A DNA stretch of 64,000 bases from Halicephalobus mephisto (lineage: Eukaryota > Nematoda > Chromadorea > Rhabditida > Panagrolaimidae): assembly GCA_009193035.1 (NCBI GenBank), contig SWDT01000108.1, positions 62,001-126,000 of the forward strand, given 5' to 3'. A program made the position numbers and the translations under genes. The notes beneath the pieces were generated by a model, which saw only the letters and a program-made list of their open reading frames with translations, had not been told where the DNA came from and searched no databases. Below are positions 45,892 through 56,610 of this stretch, piece by piece. Each line of letters opens with the position of its first letter. The first letter of the stretch is position 1.

Positions 45892-46258
45892 AATGGTTTC
45901 TGAAAGTTCGTTGTTTAGGAACTTGTTTGACAGCTTAAAACCTCAAATTGCTTTATTCAATTTGGAGTATTAAAGCCTTTGCAAATATTGAGCCCAAGAT
46001 AACCTCTTAGATGCCTTAGAATATAAATTTCAAAATACATTATTTATTGTGAAACAAAGCACGCAGAAAAAGAATTTAAAAGATCATTTCCTTTTTACAA
46101 CAACTATAACCTTCCATATTGATATTTTCAAAGATGATAATAGTGCTAAGATGCAGGTAATTTCAGGAATGATGGTCGTTTAACAGAGATTATTAACAGC
46201 TCGTTTTCATACATCTAAAATACTATCTTTTTAGGTCACACTAAATTACTAATTTCAG

Positions 46259-47262
46259 ATGCCGTTTGATCAATCAGCAAAGACCCTCATCGGATTTCTT
46301 TATTTAGGATTAGCAGGCTTCATTTTGCCATTCCATTTAATGATACTAAGTGTAAGATTTTTCCCTTATTTTTCTCACAAAACAATAAATTTACAGATTT
46401 TCATAGCCTACCAAGATTGCAGAACTTCTGCAGTTTACGTCATTATGCTATCAATTGGAATGGCAGATTGTTTGCAACTTATAGCTCATGTCTACTCTGG
46501 AATCATCACACTTACAGAAAACAATTTTAGCGATGGTTTGGAAAAATTCCTTGGGGGACTAGCTAATGCAGCATGGATAGCAATGATCGCTCAGACTTTG
46601 GTTCTTTCGTTGAACAGATTATACATATTCAGAAATTCAAACAGAAACCAAAAAGTATATTCGGTTCTTGTGATGCTGATCTGCTGTTGGATTTTCGGAG
46701 GAGCTTTCTTTATCCTCTATATGACAAACTTGACAAGAATTGTCTATAACAAGGAGAATTTCTATTGGGAATATGATTCTGGAGAATGGAGCGAGACCAT
46801 CTCTGCTATTGAGTACTACACTTGTACTCCGATCCTCTGTCTAACTTTTATCGTCCATTTAATTATTATTATTAGTATTGTTATGATGGTGGAGTGCTTT
46901 GATTTATAATCTTGATATAAGAAACTTTTCAGAGAAACTCCTTAACATCGGATAAACGATTTTTAGTTAAACGAGAATTGATGCTACTCATCCAATCTTT
47001 CGTAATTTTCCTTTACACCGCTGTTATGATCAGCAGTTGGCATTTTTATACGTATTGGCTTCCAGATTCTCCTTGGAGCCCTGTTAGTATCAATATTTGT
47101 TGGATTTTATTTGGCGGTTTAAATCCTGTTTTGTATCTTACTATGAACAGGTCTGTATTTTTCATAGAATGTTTTTACAATTGTATTACAGCACTATTCG
47201 GGAGAGATTTTTCGGAATCTTTCTCCTTTGTAGAAGGAAAAACGACATCAGTGTCATCGTAA
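46259..47262 (+). CDS. Serpentine chemoreceptor, cluster copy 1 (Srt-like)
   Basis: Exons 46259-46351, 46397-46888 and 46933-47262 encode 304 residues. The ATG directly follows an AATTTCAG acceptor. There are seven hydrophobic segments. Recognisable blocks are SAVYVIMLSIGMADCLQLIA (TM2), FLGGLANAAWIAMIAQTLVL with the NR(L)YIFRN motif after TM3, WIFGGAFFILYMTNL (TM4), and LPDSPW just before TM7. The layout suggests a Srg-superfamily receptor such as Srt, but the family assignment is tentative. Intron 1 is 45 bases and stop-free in frame, so failure to remove it would add 15 residues. Intron 2 starts with an unusual GTGGAG donor where its sisters have GTATA. Poly(A) signal at 47347-47352. Confidence 0.8.
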
Positions 47263-50037
47263 TCTCAAGATAACAGCATTCGGGGATTAATTCCAACGCT
47301 AAGCCCGTTATAATAATTCCATGATTTTTATCTCAAATTCAATAACAATAAATCACATTCTTAGAATACTCATTATAAACCTTTGGAAACAATATACACT
47401 GTTCCTATTTATTTCTTTTTGTATTTCTGTTTTCCGTTATTGATATTTGATTTTTGTTAAAAGACAATTTTCTGAGTGTGAACATAAATTCATTAACTCT
47501 TCTGTAAACAACGGAAAAATGTCTGAAAAAAATTATAAAGAACCTCAACTGTTTTTCATGTGAAATTCATAATTTTCCCATCAAACAGTGTCTAGAAAAT
47601 ACGAGTGAATTACTTTTAATCTTCCCAATGAAGTAAGAAAGTTCATAAAATTAGTTTCAATTCTAAAGTAACACATCTATGATACTGATGTAACTTTAAA
47701 GACTGTTAAAAGTATTATCCAACAGTGTCGATATATTCATAGAATAAAACTGGGGAGTAAACCTTGGATAACATCTTATGACATCTAAAAGAAATTAAAG
47801 TTTGAAAAAATTAACATGAAACAAAATTAGAAAATAAAAAAGTTGGGAATATGATTTCACCGAATTTATTTCTGGCTGTTAATTCACCATTTTTATCAGA
47901 AAGTGTGTAATATTGACGATTCTAGGGAATATAATTAGTTGGTGTAATTTGTACAAGAATCGAAGTATATCCTTAAACGCGTTTTTAACAAGGCTTTTCT
48001 TGATTTTGATTGAATGTTTCTTTTCTGTAGAGCTTGATATTCTTTTTACCTCTAGCTAAATAGAAGCCACATAGTATTAGAAAACAAAATGTTTTCATTT
48101 TTTCAGGAGAGAATGAAGAATCAGTGCACATTCCAGGAATGTCATGTTAGTGAGGATACACTGGCTTGACTTGAAAACCATAATATCTGATTTGTTAATT
48201 GGTCAACATACTTTTCAGGTCTTAATCTTATAGAAGATTTGCTTAGTATCCTAACTAGAGATATTTTCAAAGACAATTTTCAATTTAATAGAGCTAAATA
48301 ATCGAAAAATAATTTAATTTTAAAGCTGATCAAAGGTTCTTTGAAAATCTCATCATTTCCATGGAATATAAAATGTTTGAAGTCATTGTCAAATATGGCA
48401 ACTATATTGATTATTAAATTGATTTCTCAACAACAATTTAAATAAATATAACACAATAGTACATTTTTTCAACCTCTTAGGGTGCAGACACAAATTTCGG
48501 AATTTTAGCGCCGATTCTGAAAATGGGTTCTTCATTTCTGTGTGTGATTTATATTTACTAGTAGTAACTTACTTTATACTATAACTCATTTTGACTACAC
48601 ACAAAAAGATATCTAGAAATACCATCCGTGCAATTTTTTCCCATGAGTTTATATGACTTTTGCACGTATCTCACTTGACGTAGTAAGTACGTAACCAACC
48701 TTCATAAAATTGTACTTTGCTTGCAACAATGGAAAATTACAGTAAAATGAAGAGTTCTTATTGTTCCTAACGGAATACACCATTTAATCACGACGTGATA
48801 TTTTTTAGGAAGAAAAGAATAAGTTGAAGGGTCCTAGTAAGAAATTTGTTTTCCAAACTGTACGATTACGGTTCTTTCTTAAATAATTGTTTATCTCAAT
48901 ACAGATGAAGAGATATTTTTACGCAATTGTTCCTAAAAGAAAATTTAATATAACGGAAATTTTCTGTTAGTCAACGTTCCATTTGCAATGTGTCGGATGT
49001 TTTTAGAATTCTTAATACTTTGTGGAGACATACTTTTAGTGATTCTCAATCAAAATTGATGAATATACGTTCATTGGATAACTAACTTTTCTTGGGAACT
49101 TAAAGTTGAAATCTGACTTTTTTGAATTTACTGTTGATTCATCTACTTAATACAATAACTCGCTCTAATTATCTTTCTTTCTATAAAACCATTTCTCGCA
49201 AACAGTACAATATAATAAAGATTATTAATCAGCTCTTGATTTCCAATACTGGCGGCTTTCGATATTTGTTGGAAATCAGTGTTTGCAGAGATTCTTGACC
49301 AGAACTTCATTACTACTTCTTCGTAAGGAAAGAATTTAGTTCTTAATATGTTCAATGAACAGTCCAATCATCCAAGAATTGAACTGCTTTGGCTTTAAGA
49401 GTTACACTGACTATAAACAAAGTGCAGAATTTAAATATAAACTTCATTACGTGCTCTTTAAAATTTTTTAGTCATCATTTTAATTGTGGGAAATAAAACA
49501 TGTATAAAAAACTTGCGAAATATTATTTCAGCACAAGCTTTCTAAATTTACAAAACAGATAGCAACATTTTGTTGTGCAATACTGTAAGCTTCTCACTAT
49601 ACTAAACATTGGTATGAATCTACTTTGGTAAAAAGAGAATTGATGTTCAATATTGTGTTTTTGCTAACGTGATTCGGAAAGATGAATAAAATAACTATTT
49701 TCTAAATAACTGAAATGAAATACCCTAGCAATATCCACTCTTATTACTGTAGGGAACGTTTGTGATAAGTGAAAGTTTTTTTGCACTTTCACAGACCAAC
49801 CCTTTTAATGTAATTGTCACAAATGTTCAAGTTCTTAACTTGACGTTTTTCAATACAATAACTTTGACTGGTTTCTTCAACTTCTGGAACTTCAGTAGGT
49901 TGCTCTGTTCAAAAATGGCATATTGTTAGCTACCTATTCATGTTTCAAAATTACCTTTCAATTTTTTCCCTTTTTGGATTAAACAATTAACAACGTTTAT
50001 TCTGTCATTAAGTAAAATCATAACCTCTAAATTTCAG
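47263..50037. other. Intergenic region between receptor copies 1 and 2
   Basis: The 3' flank of copy 1 (to about 47490) reappears at 52500-52920. Positions 48473-48593 are the inverted partner of 52688-52808. No other gene is supportable; a 74-residue minus-strand frame at 49143-49367 has no family resemblance. Confidence 0.6.
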
Positions 50038-50969
50038 ATGGTGTTTTCCCATTCCGAAAGGATTCTAATTGGATTTCTTTACTCAGGATTATCAGCTTTC
50101 ATTTTGCCATTCTATTTGATGGTACTAAGTGTAGGATTTTTTCCTTTATTTTTCATACAAAACAATAAATTTGCAGATTTTCATAATCTATAAAGATTAC
50201 AGAAACTCCGCAGCTTACAGAATAATGATATCAATAGGGGCTGCGGATTGTGTCCAACTCGTTGCTCACATCTACTCTGGAATCACCACACTCACAGAAA
50301 CCAATTTTAGCGATGGTTTGGAAAAATTCCTTGGAGGACTAGCTAATGCAGCATGGATAGCAATGATTGCGCAGACTTTAGTTCTCGCGGTGAACAGATG
50401 GCACGTCTTTAGGAATCCAAAGAAGAATCAGAGCATGTACTTGGTTTTTTCGATGCTGACGTCTTGCTGGATTTTCGGAGGAGCTTTTTTCATCATCTAT
50501 ATGACAAACTTGACAGGAATTGTCTACGATGAAGAAAACATGTACTGGGATTATGACTCTGGATCTTGGACCGAGATTGTCTCCGCCGTTGAGCATTATT
50601 CTTGTATCGTGCTCCTCTGTCTAACATTTATCGTTCACTTAGCTGTTATTGCTACCATTGGTATTATGGTATATTGCTATATTTAATTGTTTAATTCTGA
50701 CATTGAAAACTTTTTAGAGGAACTCCATTACATCGAATAAAAGATTCTTGGTAAAGCAAGAATTACTTTTGCTTCTGCAATCCTTTGTTATCTTCCTGTA
50801 CGCTCTGTTTGTCATTTGCAGTTGGCGGTTTTTCATATATTTCCTCCCAGATTCTCCATGGAGTACTATTGGTATGAATATTCTTTGGATTTTCTCTGGA
50901 GCCGTAAATCCTATTTCCTATCTTACCATGAATAAGTTTGTAGTTATTTTAGAAAATTTTTACTTATAA
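50038..50969 (+). CDS. Serpentine chemoreceptor, cluster copy 2 (Srt-like)
   Basis: Exons 50038-50130, 50177-50668 and 50718-50969 encode 278 residues. Exons 1 and 2 have exactly the same lengths as in the sister genes (93 and 492). The ATG follows ATTTCAG directly. It shares DCVQLVAHIYSGI, FSDGLEKFLGGLANAAWIAM and LPDSPW with copies 1 and 3. The protein ends with FVVILENFYL, about 26 residues earlier than copies 1 and 3. Past the stop, CAGCACAATTTGGAGAAGA still resembles the sisters' coding sequence in another frame, so either this tail was lost or the others gained it by frameshift. The minus-strand copy 4 ends at the same place, so the short form may be ancestral. Confidence 0.8.
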
Positions 50970-51615
50970 TTTTATTACAGCACAATTTGGAGAAGATTTC
51001 TGGAAACTTTTCTTCCTTGCAGAAAGAAAGAAAGTAGCGGTCGCATTTTCATGATTTCACAACAGCAACCATCAGTAATGAATTCTAAAATCACGCATAC
51101 TTTGATTATTTCTTAAATTTTTCTATAATGATGTTTTAAGAAAATCGAGTTTAGATATCAGATGACAAGTATGTTGAATTGAAAACTCGTATTTGTCTAC
51201 ATAATTATGTGAAGGATTCTATTTTCAAATTAAGTCTTTGTAAAGGATTAAAAAATACGAAATTTAACTTTTCTGTTGACGAATTAATGTTGTCAATGAT
51301 ATAAGCAGCGATGTCGGTTGGCAAAGGAATTCCAACGGTTCCTAGAGACGATTTCCGACCGCCGTTATTGTATCAATGTCATTTATATTTTTTATATACA
51401 TTTATAATCACACTTATAATTCTGGATCATTGGTTTGATTGCGGAAGGAGGAGTATTCCTTCTACAACATGTCAGCGTGAATCAGAGAGCATCCACGGAA
51501 CAATTCTCTTTATAAAAAACAAGACTCGTTTCTTCCATTTCCCGAAACACGCTTATAACTTATAATATTCCTTATATTGATTGTATTGTATTTTTTATTA
51601 TATCAATTACGAATC

Positions 51616-51637
51616 AGTTTAGTTACCCAAGTTTGAA
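51616..51637 (+). other. SL1 spliced-leader-like sequence
   Basis: These 22 bases match the nematode SL1 leader at 19 of 22 positions by my recall of it, including the uninterrupted 14-mer TTACCCAAGTTTGA. A GTATAC follows where SL1 RNA has its GTAAAC donor. No Sm site of the ATTTTTGG type and no second or third SL RNA stem is visible downstream, so a functional SL RNA gene is unlikely. A degenerate SL gene or the 5' end of a retroposed trans-spliced mRNA are alternatives. Confidence 0.4.
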
Positions 51638-51737
51638 GTATACCGAATAAACTCTCTGCTTACAATCATTGACTAACCTAACATTTCCCAGGCAAATGTT
51701 ATTGCTGATTTTATTCAAAAACTACTGAGAAACTTAT

Positions 51738-52180
51738 TTACGCTTCAAGGTTAACAGAAACACCAGCAGAAGGAATTCCGGAAATTGACGAGACTTCGAT
51801 ATCAAAATCAGTTTTGAAAACTTCAGCTAGTGATATAAATGAGTTTATAAGGATGTTCCCCACTTCCTCGATTTTCTGTAAATCATCTTGTTCTTGGTCG
51901 TTAATTTCTCAATAAGAGTTTTGAATTTACTGCAGATTTGACTTAGGGATTTGCTGGTATCGCTGATGGCTTCGACGACATTGGAACTCAGCTTAATTCG
52001 GCCTTTTTCAAGTTCTGTAATCAGCTCTTTCTCGTTTGCATTAGAAACTTTGACAACCTCAGAATTGACCTTCTGGAACTCTTCCATAATCGGCGAGAGA
52101 GCAGTGTCTTTGTCTGATTCTAATTTCTCATTAACGTCAACAGGAACATTTTTCTTTTCCTCTAGATAGCTGACTGGAAG
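51738..52180 (-). pseudogene. Broken coding sequence, helical/coiled-coil protein
   Basis: Reading the minus strand, an open frame from about 52180 passes LLPVSYLEEKKNVPVDVNEK and IMEEFQKVNSEVVKVSN and reaches KFKTLIE near 51905. There the coding character shifts by one frame to EINDQEQDDLQKIEEVGN and continues through SISGIPSAGVSVNLEA to a TAA at 51738-51740. The change suggests a one-base frameshift. The sequence is rich in Glu, Lys, Ser and Val and looks helical throughout. No signal peptide or credible upstream start was found: a stop lies in frame just upstream of 52180, so 5' exons would be needed. The family is not recognised. A sequencing error at about 51905 would restore it. Confidence 0.5.
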
Positions 52181-52499
52181 AAGATCTCCCAGTTATATTC
52201 TTGAAAGTATCTTAATTCTCCTCATTAATAAATTTTCTGATTCCAAAATGAAGAGCGAAAAACTGTTGAACCTTACTGTTTAGCGAATTCAAAGTATGTT
52301 TATCTTAATTTAAGTATAGAACAGAAAAAGGAAAAGTTCTCGTTTAGAAGGAGCCAAACTTGAACTGATTCACCGATAGATTTTCTCAAAAAATGGTTCT
52401 TAGCACTGTTGTCTCGCCTCTCAGCCGTCGATTGACTGGGCGGAGCTTTGGGCTTTTTTTCTAAGCCATTGGCGGTTTAATGCCATCTTTTATGCTCAC

Positions 52500-52920
52500 A
52501 GTGAAATCAGTGCCATCGTATCCTCAGGACTACAGTATTCGGAGGTTAGTTTCAACACTAGGCCCGTTATAATAATTCCATAAGTTTTATATAAAATTCA
52601 ATGATAATAAATCACATTATTAGAATACTCATATAAGCCATTGGAAAAATATACGAATGGTGCTTCTGCATATTTTTTGTCTGTAACCAAAATGAGTTAT
52701 GGCATAAAGTAAGTTACTACTAGTAAATGTAAATCACATATAGAAATGAAGAATCCATTCTCAGGATTAGCGCTCAAATTTCGATATTTATGTCTGAACT
52801 CTAAGAGGCTGAAAAAAATATACACTATTCCTATTTCTTTCTGCACTTCTATTTTTCTATTTTCCGTTATTGGCATTTGATTTCTGTTAGAAGACAAGTT
52901 TCTGAATTTAACACACGAAA
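52500..52920 (+). repeat. Orphan 3' flank of a lost chemoreceptor copy
   Basis: GAAATCAGTGCCATCGTATC, CTAGGCCCGTTATAATAATT, AATAAATCACATTATTAGAA and TATTTTCCGTTATTGGCATT follow the order of the 3' end and flank of copy 1 (47235-47480), but no receptor coding sequence precedes them. A 169-bp insertion (52655-52823) interrupts the match. Confidence 0.75.
52655..52823. mobile_element. 169-bp insertion; inverted copy at 48473-48593
   Basis: It interrupts the match between 52500-52920 and 47235-47480. The block AAAATATAC stands at both junctions, as a target-site duplication would. The central 121 bases (52688-52808) are the reverse complement of 48473-48593 with few differences. No open frame. 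Confidence 0.65.
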
Positions 52921-52928
52921 GTCCAATT

Positions 52929-54245
52929 GTAACAATTTTAGCATTTAATAGATTTTGGGATGCTGAAACGAATGGTATATGACATTCCAGGATTCAGTTA
53001 GTTTTAGTATATGAAAAATTTTTTCCGATTGTGCTCGAAAAAGTCATAACTTAGTTAATAAGAGACTTAAGAAGCTATTACCTTATTTGTTACAATGAAT
53101 ATGTTGTTCGCTACTTTAAGATATATGAACCGTTCACTTTTATTATTTCGGTGTGAAGTTATAACACCTTGACCATATACCCAGATGTCAATCGTATTAG
53201 AGTTTTTCCTTGGATCTTGCAAGTCAAGGGACAAAATCTACTTGATATTGTGGAACATCCTTAGTTGCGTAATTCTACATTGGTAGGTTGAGTGATTTGT
53301 CCTCACCTTTTGAAGGAAAAGCTTTTTAAAAAGATCTGAAAAAATGCAATGCAATGTGTTACAAAAAAATAAAACTCAATTTCTCTTGATTCCTGTTGTT
53401 TTTTATTTAAAAATACTACAATTAGAAACAAAACTATTAAGATAAAAAAGAATGTAAAAACGAAAAATTTGTTATATGAATAACTTTGTTGAAAACTTTT
53501 TCTAAACTCAAATTTGACTTTTTTGTATTCACTATTTGGTAGGCTAATTTCAAAAATGTGTTCGCTATTAATCATAAAATAGTTTATAATTTATTTATAT
53601 CAACTTTCATGATAATTAGATAGATTTGACAACTTTTGAAAACTGGCCTTGGTTCTTCTTTAAATTTTGTCAAAAATTTGATTTTCGATAATTCCGAACT
53701 TCTGATCATTGTTTGTCGTGAATCATTTATAAATATACTTCATGAGATGTTTTAAATCTTATAAAAATTTGCAAAGAAAACAGCATACAAAATTGTGTAC
53801 AAAAAATTACATTGATATCTATTATTTTATTTGATAATTTTTTTCTTCAAAAATTAAACGAGAAAAGTGCCAATTTAATGTCATAAGTTTATATATTTGA
53901 CATTGCTTAATAATATATCAAAAGCTGCCCTCTTAAAGATTGCTTTGAATGTATGTTGTTCAATATGGACAATGCTAAGGATAATAAAAAAACTTGTCAT
54001 ATTTTCTCTTAACAATAACTAGGAGATATTGTTCGCATATCTCTCGGTAGCAACTTGTATGTTCTTCATGTGGATATATTAATATCTTCTTAAGTCTCTT
54101 AATAACTAAGTTATGACTTTTTTCGAGCACAATAGGAAAAAGTTTTCAAAATAATTTCTCCTACACTAAACCTAACTGAATCCTGGTTGTTATGTACCAT
54201 TGGATTCAGCATTCCAAAATTTATAAAATGCTGTAAAAATTACAG
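52929..54245. mobile_element. 1.3-kb element with long inverted repeats
   Basis: The arm 52929-53074 is the imperfect reverse complement of 54086-54245. Both carry CCAGGATTCAGTTAG, TTGTGCTCGAAAAA, GTCATAACTTAGTTA and AAGAGACTTAAGAAG (in this orientation for the left arm). The 1-kb interior has no transposase-like frame; a 90-residue minus-strand frame (53303-53575) with one hydrophobic segment is the only ORF. It is probably a non-autonomous or decayed DNA element. Exact ends and target duplication are not clear. Confidence 0.75.
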
Positions 54246-54400
54246 GCTTCCATGTGTTAATACGTGCTGGGAATTGACGAATTTAAAAATTTTAAATAAA
54301 ACTTGATAAGTGTACACATAAACTTAACTAGCAGTTACTTTATCGGAGGAATGAAGCTTGATCTTTAATCTTTCTATTTTATAACCTGCCTACATATTTA

Positions 54401-54561
54401 CACACAAAAAGTGTAACTTTTGGTGCTGTAACAAATGCAAAATCGTCGCCACTGTCTTAATTTCATCACAAATGCCAAATATTATCGAAAATGTGATGAT
54501 CGTGTTACATATTTGTCACATTTCGCAATTGTTAGGGACCAAAAGTTACGCTTTTTTTGTG
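54401..54561. mobile_element. TA-flanked MITE, 161 bp, same family as 27726-27885
   Basis: Terminal inverted repeats: left CACACAAAAAGTGTAACTTT, right AAAGTTACGCTTTTTTTGTG, flanked by TA on each side. The interior contains CACAAATGCCAAAT and AAAATGTGATGAT, shared with the element at 27726-27885. The TA duplication and small size suggest mobilisation by a Tc1/mariner-type transposase. Confidence 0.85.
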
Positions 54562-55602
54562 TATATAGTAAGCCTTTTACCAAATTATGTCACTTTACAG
54601 CTGAAAGTTTACAAAACAGTAAATATTTAAGTTTTCTAATTAAAAATTGTATTTATATAGCCAATTGGTTGTTGCTCTCAACAGTAATCAAATTTAATTT
54701 TAATCACTTTACCAAACAGTACTTTAGAAGATCAGTTCTATTAGCGTATTTTTTGTTTTCACTTCTCTGAACTTTCTTGTACTTCTGAGCATCATGCAGA
54801 GATTGCTTGAGAAAGTCTTGATGTTTTAAATTTAAATCATATTCAATTATCCTTTAAGACATTTTAATCATAATTAGATTTAATATTTTATATTAAATGA
54901 TTTCTCAAAATTAATTTAATATACTACAATTTTCTTAAAAGCTTTGCATATTTTATGATTAGTTTTTTTAGATTTTATCACCTTCTGAAAATCTGTCTTG
55001 AAAACTTAGTAGTCAGCATTTGACTAATGTTGCCCAGGTGCAATTTACTTGAGTTATGTTTCTTCCACAGAAAAGGATTTGATTCTCGATTGTTTAATCA
55101 TTAGTTTATCCGTTCAATAACTAAGACTTTTTCGCCATATAACTAGGATACAAAAATTGAAGTCAAATTTGTAATACTTTCTAACTCAAACTGAACCTTT
55201 TTAAATTTTGTATTTATGTGATTCTGTAAAATTCCAACTACATTAAGAATCAGTCTAAATCTACCTTGATAAAAAACGAATTAATGTCCATTTTTTCGCC
55301 GAGATAATCCAAAAATAAATTGAGTAACATATCATAATAGGATCTTCATTTCTCCTCATTATTTTTGACATTATAGTGATTTTAAGTAACCTAGACAAAT
55401 TCAATTACTACACAACTAACGGTAGTTTTCTCGTTACAGCAACTATAACTTTTATATTGGAATATTCAATGATGATCATAGTGTTAACGTACAAGTAATG
55501 TTGGGAATTATGGTCGTTTAATAGAAATCACTAATAGCTCGTTTCGTTCTCATAAAACTTATACTATCTTTTTATTTGACCACAGTGAATTCTTAATTTC
55601 AG

Positions 55603-56610
55603 ATGGTGTTTGATCAATCAACAAGAGTCTTCATCGGATCGTTTTACTTAGGATTATCAGTTTTCATTTTACTATTTCATTTGATGATACTAAGTGTAAG
55701 ATTTTTTCTCTTATTTTTCATACAAAACAATAAATTTGCAGATTTTCATAACTTATAAGGACTACAGAAACTCCGCAGCTTACAGAATAATGATGTCAAT
55801 AGGAGTTGCGGGTTGTGTCCAACTTGTTGCTCACATCTACTCTGGAATCATCACACTCACAGAAACCAATTTTAGCGATGGTTTGGAAAAATTCCTTGGG
55901 GGACTAGCTAATGCTTTATGGATAACGATGGTTGCTCAGACTTTAGTCCTCGCGGTGAACAGATGGTACGTCTTTAGGAATCCAAAGAAGAATCAGAGCA
56001 TGTATTTGGTTTTTTTGATGCTGGCGTCTTGCTGGATTTTCGGAGGAGCTTTCTTTATCCTCTATATGACAAACTTGACAGGAATTGTCTATAACAAGGA
56101 GAATTTCTATTGGGAATATGATTCTGGAGAATGGAGCGAGATCATCTCTGCTACTGAATATTACACTTGTTTTCCGATCCTTTGCCTGAGTTTTATTGTC
56201 CACTTAATTGCTATTGTTACCATTGTTATTATGGTATAGTGCTTTGATTTATAATCCTAATATTGGAAACTTTTCAGAGAAACTCCTTAACATCGGATAA
56301 ACGATTTTTAGTTAAACGAGAATTGATGCTACTCATCCAATCCTTCATTATGTTTCTTTATGCTGTTATAAACATTTGTGGTTGGCATTACTATACGTAT
56401 TTGCTTCCAGATTCTCCGTGGAGTCCTATTAGCATTAACATTTCTTGGATTTTATTTGACGGTTTGAATCCTATTTTGTATATTACCATGAATAGGTTTG
56501 TATTTTTCTTAGAATGTTCTTATAACTATATTGCAGCACTATTCGGAAGAGATTCTTCGGGATATTTCTTTGTAAGAAGAAAAATGAAATCAGTGTCATC
56601 ACGCCGGTAA
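55603..56610 (+). CDS. Serpentine chemoreceptor, cluster copy 3 (Srt-like)
   Basis: Exons 55603-55695, 55742-56233 and 56278-56610 encode 305 residues. It is the closest sister of copy 1: the exon 3 start, NSLTSDKRFLVKRELMLLIQ, is identical. Exons 1 and 2 have the family lengths of 93 and 492. TM2 reads GVAGCVQLVAHIYSGI, with Gly replacing the Asp of the ADC motif found in the other intact copies, a change at a position usually acidic in TM2. The second intron starts GTATAG and ends TTTTCAG. The C-terminus continues past the point where copies 2 and 4 stop, ending in a basic RRKMKSVSSRR tail. Poly(A) signal at 56690-56695. Confidence 0.82.

Larger units (their letters stand above)
43228..46258. 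other. Upstream region of the first chemoreceptor, left end of a segmental duplication
   Basis: From about 43610 the sequence aligns with 54262 onward (ATGCTGGGAATTGA-type start, TAACCTTAACTAG, AACAGTAATCAAATTTAATT, AATTGAAGTCAAATTTGTAA), up to the start codons at 46259 and 55603. This copy has a candidate solo LTR (44305-44532) and about 1.1 kb (45003-46100) that the other copy lacks. Confidence 0.8.

Noticed and set aside
51311..51565. 84-residue frame with one hydrophobic segment
   Set aside because: No family resemblance, no splice context and an isolated position. It could be a small gene but I cannot support it.
53303..53575. 90-residue minus-strand frame with a membrane segment inside the long inverted-repeat element
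   Set aside because: Too short and too Phe/Lys/Ile-rich to call. No transposase motif such as DDE or DDD is visible.
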